Shown one piece after another: positions 55,023 to 64,000 of a stretch of 64,000 nucleotides of DNA (position 1 is the first letter of the stretch; each line of letters starts with the position of its first letter). The notes below the pieces were generated by a model. The model worked only from the letters and a program-made list of their open reading frames with translations. It did not search any database and was not told the DNA's origin. This DNA is from Brachionus plicatilis. Lineage: Eukaryota; Rotifera; Eurotatoria; Ploima; Brachionidae. Made by a program: the position numbers and the translations under genes. Where the stretch lies: contig QEOQ01000242.1 of NCBI GenBank assembly GCA_010279815.1, positions 86,806 to 150,805 of the forward strand, given 5' to 3'.

Positions 55023-56077
55023 TGTTCACCCTTTTTGAAAAATCAAATTTTTAATTTTGACAAGTTTTTTGCCTCAAAAGCTTAAAAGTGATCAAAAATA
55101 AATAAGATCGGTTTAGTATATCATTATGATTAATGAATTTAATGTTTTCCAAGCTAAGCTAGCTTCTAAAAAAATTTCATCAAATTTGTAACTAGTTTTT
55201 TTTAATTCTAGGTTTTTAATAGACTCACCTTTGAGAGTGTTGTTTTTTTGAGCATGCAAAATATTTGAAAATTGTTTTTGCTTGATTATCTGGTTTAATT
55301 TTTATGATTTATAAAGAATTTGGGACTCAATTGAATTAGAAACATTGAAAACAGCTTTAATTTACTTTTGATATTTACTTATAAAATAATTGTTTTTAAA
55401 AACTTGATTTAAATCTGGCACAAAATAAATACTGATTATTCTTCCGATCTTGAGCATTTGGTTGTTCCTTCATTTTTTAAAACACCGAATTTTATAAGTT
55501 TGTCTTCTAAAAATCATTAGTCATGCACTCACATAATCTTCAGCTTCAGGCAATTATTTTTTTCGAATTCTGTCCGAATAACTCTGGTCATATTTTCTTG
55601 AAAAATTTACCACTAATTTTTCTCAAGATTTTTTTAAGGTTAATAATCAATTTTGCAAAATTTATGTTCATGTATAAAACTCAATTTTTTAAGTCAATTT
55701 TACTAGAATTTTCAATAAAAGCAAAATAAATCTGAACTAAGTGGCATATATTCTAGTATTTTAAAGGTTTTATCAGATTATTAATTTTTTTTGATAAATT
55801 GATATAAGATCGAAAAAATAAAAATTTAAAAATATTTTGCAAAAAAATACTAAGATTGCCGGAATTTAAAAAAAGGTTAAACAAACTGATAAACTGAAGT
55901 ATACTTTAATAAATTGTATGGTGCCTATGTTTCTTTCATCGGCTAGATCCTTTTTTCAGATAATTTTTTTCTACTAGCAAAATTATTTTATATCAGAAAA
56001 TTTATTTATTTATATTTTAACTATTTTTTCCACCGCAAAATTAAATTTGCCATCAATACAAATTGGGCAAAAAAAAG
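55023..56077. other. Upstream region of the otopetrin gene
   Basis: No gene is supported. Short plus-strand frames (for example 55523-55729) are hydrophobic AT-driven artefacts. The otopetrin promoter should lie within the first few hundred bases. Confidence 0.4.
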
Positions 56078-56768
56078 GGGTCTTGCCTGTTATGTGATCA
56101 GTTGGTCACCTAATATGTGACCAGGCAATATTATTATTAAAATAATGATTTTTTTTTAGAAAAATTTTATTATTTAAGTGACCAGTTATTAAATTTATGT
56201 GGCCAGTTATTTTATTTACTTGACCAATTTATATATTAATTTAAAATTATAAAAATTCAATAAAAAAAATTATTTATGAATTTTTGCTATGTGTTGCTTT
56301 ACACCACGCTCATTTTTCATTAATTGCTCGCAGTCCGGGCAAGCTATTGGGTTTTTATGTTTGCCAAGAACTTTTTTTACAGCAGACTGTGTCGCTTCAG
56401 AAGCAATTGGAGCTTCTGATGAAATTTTTGAAAACTTTTCTAATTTTTTTTTGTTGGATTTAAACTAAGCTTGCAAATGGCTGCACTAACCTCTTCAAAA
56501 TCTGATTCACAATTTTCTTCATGATCTGAATCGGTGCCAAAAGGAATTTATGTGACCAATTGCAAAATTTTCGTGACCAGATGTTTATTTAGGTGACCAC
56601 GTTAAAATTATTTATAAATATTTTTACCAAATAAATAATTTTGCCTGATCACATATTAGGTGACCAGTGAATATGTGACCAGTCAGAAAAAATACCTGGT
56701 CACCAAATCGACATAAAGTCACTGGTCACATAATATGTGACCAACTGATCACATAACAGGCAAGACCC
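56078..56768. mobile_element. TIR element with GGGTCTTGCC ends, 8-bp TSD and a zinc-finger ORF
   Basis: GGGTCTTGCCTGTTATGTGA, continuing ...TCAGTTGGTCAC, is matched perfectly over about 32 bp by the inverted right end. AAAAAAAG and AAAAATAG flank it (7/8). Next to each end is a hairpin, TGGTCAC...GTGACCA, with further GTGACCAG subrepeats. The ends align with those of the element at 10565-11671 (GGGTCT-G-CTGTTA-GTGA). Interior: a decayed C2H2 ORF on the minus strand. Confidence 0.8.
56270..56540 (-). pseudogene. C2H2 zinc-finger ORF inside the GGGTCT element (one frameshift)
   Basis: The minus-strand frame reads GTDSDHEENCESDFEEVSAA, then, after a frameshift in an A run near 56451, KLEKFSKISSEAPIASEATQ, KKVLGKHKNPIACPDCEQLM and KNERGVKQHIAKIHK before TAA (56270-56272). 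C-P-D-C...H-I-A-K-I-H is a C2H2 finger ending the protein. An acidic segment plus a terminal finger suggests a captured host or element-encoded DNA-binding fragment. Confidence 0.6.
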
Positions 56769-56969
56769 AAAAATAGCTCACAAAAAAATTTAAATTCTAA
56801 ATTAACATAAAAATTTATTAAATAAAAAATTTAAATGAGCGATCCTCTTAATCTAGTCGAAAGATGGTCAAATACCTGACAAGAAAATTACTCCGAAATG
56901 TTAATTGATTTTAATCAGAGTGCTGTTTAAAAGTCCCAAAAAAATGTTCAAATAATTAAAAAAAAATTT

Positions 56970-57050
56970 AAGTCTTAGCTCGAGCTTTTGAAAAAAAAAA
57001 AAAAAGTCCGGACTTGGACTTGACTTGAGACTTGTGACTTTTAAACAACT
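56970..57050. repeat. AAGTC/GACTT motif cluster
   Basis: Contains AAGTCTTAGCTCGAGC, AAGTCCGGACTTGGACTTGA and GAGACTTGTGACTT. Same family as 52960-53090. Confidence 0.4.
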
Positions 57051-57229
57051 TTAAAATTTTAATCCATCCATAACAGCCAACCCTTTTTTGTTTGGTTAAA
57101 ATATTACTTTCGCTGTTCCGCAATATTACTCAAGAATAGAATTTGGATCCAAGAAGATATGTTACACAAGTGTCTACTCAAATCGGAAATACAAATAGAC
57201 AATAGCTAACTAATCGAAACCCTCTTAGG

Positions 57230-57470
57230 GAATTAAACCTTCAGACCAACCAAGTCAAATCCCAAATTTCAATAACTTCCAATATCGCAACTAAAAGAGA
57301 GAGTGGAATAGCTAAGTAGACTTCGAGCCTTTTCAGTACAATAACATGCACATTGTCGACACCAGCAGCTTTGTTCTCATTTAGATCTTGAAGTTTTTTT
57401 CTCACTCTGTTAATTGAGAACGCTACATTAGGATCAAAACTTGAATGATGTCAAAATGCATCCAAAGAGT
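57230..57470 (-). mobile_element. LINE reverse-transcriptase N-terminal fragment
   Basis: The minus-strand frame reads FDPNVAFSINRVRKKLQDLN and ENKAAGVDNVHVIVLKRLEV, then LAIPLSLLVAILEV. V-x-x-x-L-x-x-L-x-x-x-KA-x-GVD-x-VH is the start of the RT domain in non-LTR elements. Neither endonuclease nor catalytic block is attached. Confidence 0.6.
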
Positions 57471-57546
57471 ATTTTATCCTTACCAACATAAGCACCAAAC
57501 CTGCTCAACTTGTTCATCATTCATCATTGTGGGCCCTACCGACATA

Positions 57547-57613
57547 TGTGAGCTGAGTTGACGAAAATACGTGAACTTGACTAATTTTTCTGTTTTCGTG
57601 AACTCAGCTCACC
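57547..57613. repeat. Short hairpin GTGAGCTGAGTT...AACTCAGCTCAC
   Basis: Arms at about 57549-57571 and 57592-57613 pair with few mismatches around a loop of about 20 bases. It sits between two LINE pieces in opposite orientation. Confidence 0.55.
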
Positions 57614-57694
57614 TGGAGAGGAAATAAAAAATATAAAAATATTTATTTGTTTTTATGTGCTGATTTAATTTAATTGATTTATTTAACCGCCACA

Positions 57695-58246
57695 CCTTGA
57701 GTTTGCAGTCGGCGCTTGGAATCCTTATCGACGTTGTGACATAGAAACACTTGAGCGTGTTCAGAGAAAATTTTCTAAACTTGTCCCAGAACTAAAGTCG
57801 AAACCATATGCAGCTAGAAGAGAAACTCTTAATTGGATAACACTTGAAGAAAGACGGCAACGTGGAGATCTAATCCAGCTACATAAAATTCACCACGGAC
57901 ATGATCAAGTTGAGTTAATACATGGAAACCAAAGCTTCAAATGGTCTTGACACTCCAGCAGGTCATAAGAGAAAGGGTCAGTTAGCTATTGAGAGACAGA
58001 TCATTAGAAATTGTATAGTTCGATATAACTTTTTTACAAACAGGACAGCTGGTAACTGGAACACAATAGACAAAACAACTAGAAGCACAGTCAACACGAA
58101 TAAATTTAAAAATCGAATTGATAAACTTCTCGGGTATAGTTAAAGTGAATATGACAACTGGACACAGACTGTTAAAGCAGATCGTCTACTGACGGTTCTG
58201 CTCAGGATCTTCGATCCCTCACAGCTTGTATACTACTACTACTACT
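57695..58246 (+). mobile_element. LINE D: 5'-truncated C-terminal region with (TAC)n tail
   Basis: The frame reads PHLEFAVGAWNPYRRCDIET, LERVQRKFSKLVPELKSKPY and ERRQRGDLIQLHKIHHGHDQ. After a frameshift near 57925 it reads LAIERQIIRNCIVRYNFFTN and NWNTIDKTTRSTVNTNKFKN to a TAA at 58141-58143. This matches the C-terminal region of LINE C but is clearly diverged. The 3' end is TACTACTACTACTA at 58230-58246. Confidence 0.75.
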
Positions 58247-58707
58247 AATTGATTTATTCTCATATTTAATTTTCCAATTTTTTCTTAGAATTTACTTTTA
58301 TTTTAAAATTTTCATATCATTCTCACAATTTTGCTGATTTTAATATATGTCGGCAAATTGAAGTTTCAGATCAAGTTCTAAGGTCAAAAAGATCATTTAA
58401 AATTTTAAAACTTAATTAATCTAATGATTTTGATAATTTTTAGGAAATAAATACCAAACATTATTAAACATGCCATGTCTAATAATGGTTCATTATCTAA
58501 TTAACATCAAAATTGTTGATCTCTAATTCATTTAACAAAAACAGGCAATATTTTAAATAATTCAAGTTAAGTTAATTCACAAATTCAAATTTTTAACTTT
58601 TATATCCATTCATTTAAACTTAAAAAATTTTATTTTTTCCACTTAATAAATTTTCATTAAAATCAATTAAAATATTTTAATCTATTAAAATTCATTCATT
58701 ACATCAG

Positions 58708-58860
58708 AATCCTCAGCTCTCAAATTTGCGCTAAATGCGTCTTTTTTATTTTCAAGTGATGTCGCATTTGTGTACTTAAAACTAATGGGTAGTATCTTTT
58801 TAGTTTTTATAGCACTGATGCTTGTTTTGTGGTTGATGTTGCTGCAGATCAGACTTGTGC
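58708..58860 (+). CDS. Candidate orphan exon with a membrane segment
   Basis: An open frame bounded by ACATCAG (acceptor, 58707) and GTAAGT (58861-58866) encodes SSALKFALNASFLFSSDVAF, then GSIFLVFIALMLVLWLMLLQ and IRLVR. The donor is a perfect consensus and the middle is a strong membrane helix. No partner exon was found. The AAGTC repeat starts at the donor, so the donor match may be coincidental. Confidence 0.3.
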
Positions 58861-58943
58861 GTAAGTCAAAAATTTAAGTCATTTTAAAGTCAAATGAATG
58901 ACTTGACTTGAAAATTTTCATACAATTTTGAAAAAGCATGAAA

Positions 58944-59025
58944 AAAGTGCGATGTTTCAAATTTATTTTCAAAAAATGAATGAGAGTTAGCTTTGCAATC
59001 TTATAACATTGAAATTAAATAAGGG
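58944..59025. repeat. Dispersed repeat shared with the MEIOC intron
   Basis: GTGCGATGTTTCAAA followed by TTTGCAATCTTATAACATTG and AAATTAAA corresponds to 17034-17115. Confidence 0.5.
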
Positions 59026-59036
59026 TCATGTCCAGA

Positions 59037-59140
59037 ATGTGATAAAGTGTTTACCAAAAAATTTGATCATAGGCATCATGTCCAGAATGTGATATTTTTA
59101 TCACCAAAATATTAAGTTTACCCTTTGTGATCAAAAATTG
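59037..59140 (+). pseudogene. C2H2 zinc-finger remnant, partly duplicated
   Basis: The frame reads CPECDKVFTKKFDHRHHVQN, a C2H2 finger missing its last histidine. TGTCCAGAATGTGATA is then repeated (59078), starting a second finger (CPECDIF) that breaks down. It lies next to repeats and a fold-back-like TGCAGAG region, so it is probably carried by a transposon. Confidence 0.5.
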
Positions 59141-59393
59141 ATCACCAAAATTTTTTTTTGATCACATAAAATTTTTTTTGTTGAAATCAAAAATTTTTTT
59201 AATGACTTGCATCTTACTGCAAAATGAACATTTTTTGCAGAGTCTCATCTAATATTTAGCATGTTTGATGCATTATTTAGCATTTTGCAGGTATCTTTTA
59301 ATTAATGATTAATTGACTTCTAAAAAAACTGAAAAATTCGGTATTTTAAGTGATGCAATCAGAAATTTTGATACAAAAAGAATAAATCGCCAT

Positions 59394-59749
59394 GGGGTTG
59401 TGAAGTTGGTTTCAATTCGATCATTTCAATTCAGAAAAACTTGAATAACTTTTTTACTAAAAGAGATAATTTAGTTCTATAAAATGCTCAATTATAAGCA
59501 AATTTGCTTAATACAGTAAAATAAGTCTGCAAAATACTCTGCAATTTTATGCATTTTGCACGCCATTAAAAAGTATTCAAATCAATTGTGCACTTACTTT
59601 GCAGAGTTTTTGCAGACATGTATTTTCAGATTAAGAAAAGTTGCTTAAACATTAAGCATCTTTCAGAACTAGATTATTCCTTATAGTAAAAAAGTTATTC
59701 AAATTTTTCTGAATTGAAACGATCGAATTGAAATGAACTTCACAGCCCC
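59394..59749. mobile_element. Fold-back element with perfect 9-bp TSD
   Basis: AATCGCCAT at 59385-59393 and 59750-59758 bounds a 356-bp palindrome. The ends are GGGGTTGTGAAGTTGGTTTC and, inverted, GGGGCTGTGAAGTTCATTTC; pairing continues for about 70 bp (CAATTCGATC...AATTCAGAAAAA). The core carries CTCTGCAATTTTATGCATTT and TTTGCAGAGTTTTTGCAGAC as in 17722-18073. No ORF. Confidence 0.88.
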
Positions 59750-59758
59750 AATCGCCAT

Positions 59759-61550
59759 TAAGAATGGTGGATCAAAAATTTGAAACATGAAAAAAACAGA
59801 GATTAAATTAATTATTTTTGATAAAAAAAAATTTTTTTATAAATTTTTTAAAGCACTAAAAATTTAACTTTTAGATGGGGTGTTAATTGTGAAAGTTGAA
59901 TTTGAGCTCCATTTTCCATCCAAACCTTTTACTCACTCCGAAATTAGTCACTCTAAATTGTGCACTCTTTAGAACAAGAAAATTGATGATTAATGCTTAT
60001 TTCCAAGGATCTTTTCATGGTTATTGCTATTTTCATTAATTTTATTCAAATCTATAACTTTCGAGAAAAAAATTAATCATTTCTTAAAATTAAAAATTTA
60101 CTTTCTTTATTCTAAAATTTATTTTTAAAAATCTTTTAAAAATCTTTATAAGTATCTTTTGTCTTCTTAATAAGCTCTTTATTTGCTAGTTCTTTGCAAT
60201 AAGATAAATGAATTTAAAAAAAAAAAAATATTTTAAATATTTTATGTCCTTTTTTTAGCTTCAAATTCTAAATATAACAGCAGAGTTTTTTTTTTAATTA
60301 TTTAAAAAAATAAACCGATCTAGAAATTAAAAATATAGAAAATTTATCTAAATAAAAGGCAAAAAAAAATGGGTTTTTTGAAAAAAAGGATAAAAAATTA
60401 ATTGAAACTATTAAATGTCTCTTAAATAGAAAATTTTTTGGATTATATTTGAATTAGCGTTTTATTTGGAAATTGGAATTTTTGAAAAAATATCAAAACT
60501 AAAAAAATAAAAAAATTTAAAACTTTTTGTCAAAAGCTTAATTTGAAAAATCTTTCATCTGAAACATGTCAATGTAGCACCCTCGTTCAGAAAATGTCAA
60601 AAAATCTAAAAAATGTACACACTTTATAATGCATGTAAATAAAAGTGCAGAATATTTGCAGAAATTTGATATAGTTAATGCGTTGAATTATCAACTGATT
60701 TAAATAATAAAATTTTTTCTTACATTTAGTTATTTTTTTACAATCGTTGCAGAAATAAGATTCAGATTAAAACTTAAACATATCAGCTGAAAAAATAAGA
60801 AATTTAAAGAATTTATTCAATAAATAAATAATTTTAAACAAATTTTGTTTAACATCTTCAAAATTTACTAAGCCTACATATTTACACGTAAAATCTAGCT
60901 TAATTTTTTTAGTAACTAAAATATAGCTTTTTTGAGTTTAAAATCTTTTTCATTTTAGATTTCTCTACAATTCACTCAAATTTTGCGTCGCACTTTAATT
61001 TATGTTTTAATTTTCTAAAATTGACTTTAATTTCTAGACTAAAAAAAAATTGGTTTTTCATTTAAGAAACATATCAAAATTAGAAAAAAGCAATTAACTG
61101 ATTTTTGTCTAAATTTTAAAATATTTTGATCTTAAAAAGTGCTAGAATGATTTTAAGTAATGTTTTTTCAGTGGGTTATATTTTGTCTATAGATAAAATT
61201 CCATCAAGGTATTTAATGAGTGTCTAGTTAATAATTAATTGTCTAATGTATGACTCTTGTTAATTTTGAAATTTTACAAAAAAATATTTAAATTGTATCA
61301 AAATGTAATGCCATGTTTATAGTCATGAATTTACCTTATTAAAATAATGATTAAAATTGGTAATAATTATTAAAAAATCATACTTTAATTTGATTTCAAA
61401 TTCTAAAACAATTATAATATGAATAAATCAACATGGATTTTTTTAATGTTGAATTCTTTCAAGTGTAAAAATGATTCTCCTACTCATTCAGACCAACATT
61501 ATATAAACAAATTTTTGTTTTTATACATCTATCATTCTAAAAACCAAAAT
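59759..61550. other. Intergenic region upstream of the metalloprotease gene
   Basis: AT-rich, no gene seen. A further TGCAGAATATTTGCAGAA motif lies at about 60645. The protease frame is open upstream to 61419, but the signal peptide fits the ATG at 61551; 61419-61550 is probably leader. Confidence 0.4.
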
Positions 61551-64000
61551 ATGAATAAACTGACAGTATTATTCCTGTTCCAAATTGGAATCTGTTTAAG
61601 CCTTCCGTCAAAAAATGAAAGATACATTTCTGAAATAGATGATTTAAAGCTAGAAGATATTAAAGGCAGCAATGTTTTTCCTAGTTCTTTCTCAATTGAC
61701 CTAAATCAGTATGCAAAAAATATTAGCGGATCATTTAACATGGTCGATGATTATCTGGTCCCCCCTGTCTCTCATTTAAAAAATGGAAAGCTAGAGAGAA
61801 TTGCCTTTGAATCGAATTCTGACCATCAGACTTACAGAGAAAAATCTGGCAAAGGATTTGCTACTTTGTTCAAAAGAAATGGACAAATCAAGGCTGTAAC
61901 GCTTAAAATTTTTAATTATTTTATTAAAAAATTAATTATTTAATTAATTAAAAGTATGCAAGATTTTTTGAAAGTGAAAATGGTCATTTTGAATTGTTTC
62001 CATCTTTAAAGCAAGAAAATGGTAAAAACAGTCATATATTGCACAAAAGAGACAATTCGAACTTGAAAAGAAATATAATATCTTCGAATGGAGGTATTTA
62101 TTATTTTAAATGTTGACAATTTATCTAAATAATAACGTAATAAAAAAAAGGTGCTAAATTAGGAGAAATGGTTAATGGGTAAATTAATTAGAAAAAAAAA
62201 TTTTTTTTTTTAAATTTTTGTTTATTTAAAAAAGAATTGATATCGATTTTTCTGATGATGGTCTAATTCCACCACACAAATCGAGAAAAATTACTTCGTA
62301 AATTTTAATTAATTTAATTAAATTAAATAAAAATTTTTGATTGATTTTCTCTGATTTTTTAGAAGTCAAAAGCGTAAAAGAGCTGTTAATGGAAATCCAT
62401 TAAGCATGGAAGTAGAAACTCTTTTGGTAGTCGATCCGACTGTCTATGAAGATCACAAGGCCTTTCTTCAAACAACTGATGATACTGCCATTTTTGACCA
62501 CATAAGAACATATTATGCACACACATTCAATGGAGTAATTAATTTAAAATTTTTTTTGAATTTTCTTATTCTAATTTCTTAAGGTCGATGATAAATATCA
62601 AAGATCTCTTGAAAGTGACCCGGATCTAAGACTGAGAATTAGATTGATTCATGTTCTTATAATTACTGTAATTTATATTTTCTAAAGAAAATTCATATTG
62701 AGGTTTTTGTATTCAGAATCCGGTAGAATCAACTTGGACAGATGTGAATATTGTAGGTGAGACAGGTAATGAAGTTTACAATGGAAAAGAAGTAATTCTG
62801 AGCGTATTAACTTTAAATGAACTGCGAAGTTTTGTTGATAGACAAGGGTTGACATTTGAATTTGATCATGTGATTGGCGTTTTTAAGTAAAAGAAAGATT
62901 AAGTTTAAAATTTTTTTTTTAACTTATTTTACATTTATTAGTAAAGACTTATGGAGTGATGACACAACTGCCCTTCCTTCAGCTCGAACTCCTGTAATTG
63001 GAGTAGCATGGCTGGATTCCATTTGTAGTGATGGTTATAAATATTCAGTTTCTGAAGAAACAGGAGGTTTTTGGAATTTATATGTAAAGAAAATTTTGAT
63101 GCATTGTTCAATTTTACAAAACTAAAAATTTAAAAGGTGATTGCTCATGAAATTGGCCATAATCTTGGCTCTCGTCATGATGGAAGTGGTAATGTATGTC
63201 CTACATCTGAACAAAATATAATGGCTCCATTTTTGTCATTTTCCAAAATATCAAATATTCAAAGATTTTCTAGTTGTTCAATCGATTATTTTAAACAACT
63301 TTTGTTGGTTGATAATGGGTAAATTTAAATTCATATTTAAAAAAAATTTTTTTGATAATAAAATAAAAAATAAGTGAAAATTCTGTTCAGGGATCGTGCC
63401 TGATAAATTCAGCAACAGTTCCAGATTATGTTCAAAATGCGAATTATGAACTGACTGGTCAAATTTGGTCATTGGATGACCAGTGCAAAATGATGTTTGG
63501 CTCAACTGCATCTTCTTGTGCGATAAATGCGCCAGACGTCTGCTCATTCCTTTATTGTAGGATAACTGATACTGATTCAAGTTGTTTTTCGAGAGGGCCT
63601 GCTGTAGAAGGATCAACTTGTGGAACAGATCTGGTATTGAATTTTATAAAATTTCTAAATAAAAAAATTAATTTTATTTAATTTGTTAAAGACTTGTCAA
63701 CAAGGACTTTGTCAAGCACAGTTAGATTCCACAACCACAACCACGACCACAACAACAACCACTACTCCAACCACAACCACTACTCCAACCACAACCACTA
63801 CTCCAACCACAACCACTACTCCAACCACAACCACTACTCCAACCACAACCACTACTCTAACCACAACCACTACTCTAACCACAACCACTACTCCAACCAC
63901 AACCACTACTCCAACCACAACCACTACTCCAACCACAACCACTACTCCAACCACAACCACTACTCCAACCACAACCACTACTCCAACCACAACCACTACT
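61551..64000 (+). CDS. ADAMTS-like secreted metalloprotease (M12B) with mucin-like repeat, 3' incomplete
   Basis: Ten exons: 61551-61895, 61955-62093, 62235-62297, 62363-62534, 62584-62667, 62717-62886, 62942-63083, 63137-63307 (or 63318), 63391-63633, 63692-. MNKLTVLFLFQIGICLSLPS is a signal peptide, then a propeptide. SQKRKRAVNG is a furin site opening the catalytic domain (VETLLVVD ... FDHVIGVF). HEIGHNLGSRHD binds zinc and IMAPF is the Met-turn. A Cys-rich part (CSFLYC ... VEGSTCGTDL-TCQQGLCQAQ) resembles ADAMTS domains. From 63730 the protein is TTTTTP repeats to the window end. Two junctions are imperfect: exon 2/3 is off by one base, and the exon 8 donor fits the frame only at a weak GTTGAT. 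Extracellular proteolysis is the expected role. Confidence 0.85.
63730..64000 (+). repeat. 18-bp minisatellite encoding (TTTTTP)n
   Basis: The unit ACCACAACCACTACTCCA is repeated about 14 times in frame to the edge, with two units carrying CTA (Leu) instead of CCA. Dense Thr/Pro predicts an O-glycosylated linker. Length polymorphism and assembly collapse are likely. Confidence 0.9.

Noticed and set aside
63712..63996. Minus-strand Val/Gly repeat protein.
   Set aside because: It is the antisense reading of the TTTTTP minisatellite of the metalloprotease.
1..64000. CRISPR arrays, bacterial operons, ribosome binding sites, tRNA or rRNA genes.
   Set aside because: The window is eukaryotic by introns, gene families and LINEs; the repeats found are dispersed, inverted or micro/minisatellite, and no cloverleaf or rRNA sequence was recognised by eye.

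Overview
The window is very AT-rich nuclear DNA of an animal. Metazoan germline and membrane genes (MEIOC, ZSWIM2, an otopetrin, an ADAMTS-like protease) are split by very short GT-AG introns of about 50-60 bp, plus a few multi-kilobase introns packed with transposons. The mix of LINEs, Tc1/mariner, hAT, MULE/SWIM and pogo-type elements and the style of the coding sequence suggest a lophotrochozoan, most likely a monogonont rotifer such as Brachionus. That placement is inference; nothing in the sequence proves it.

Host genes. Four lie on the minus strand: ZSWIM2 (7295-8171, first two exons), MEIOC (12239-19279, two exons around a 5.8 kb intron), an intronless secreted LRR protein with an RGM/vWD-like GDPH domain (24619-27420), and a four-exon otopetrin proton channel (43910-55022). 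On the plus strand an ADAMTS-like metalloprotease starts at 61551 and runs off the right edge inside a Thr/Pro mucin-like repeat. MEIOC (meiotic entry) and ZSWIM2 (testis-linked in mammals) are neighbours. The exon structures were worked out by hand from splice sites, reading phase and protein similarity.

Mobile DNA fills most of the rest. 1-7.2 kb: hAT remnant with target-site duplication (TSD), SWIM/MULE tails, two Tc1-like elements. 8.2-15 kb: MULE fragments, fold-back elements, TIR elements nested in a MULE gene. 15.2-18.2 kb: assembly gap and nested palindromic elements inside the MEIOC intron. 21-24 kb: a fold-back element, a duplicated 80-bp motif, a GC-rich island. 27.9-31.1 kb: a GC-rich TIR element and Gypsy-type remnants. 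31.5-35.6 kb: a full-length LINE with 15-bp TSDs. 36.1-42.8 kb: a second LINE flanked by near-identical inverted copies of a pogo-type transposase tail. 45-54 kb: otopetrin introns holding LINE ends, a large palindrome and a gap. 56-59.8 kb: a TIR element with a zinc-finger ORF, LINE pieces and a fold-back element with a perfect 9-bp TSD.

Two non-autonomous groups look worth describing. One is a set of palindromes with termini close to GGCAT-TTGAA and apparent 8-9 bp TSDs. The other starts GGGTCT-G and has 8-bp TSDs and terminal hairpins. Three N gaps (15204-15990, 36034-36058, 52114-52951) interrupt the sequence.
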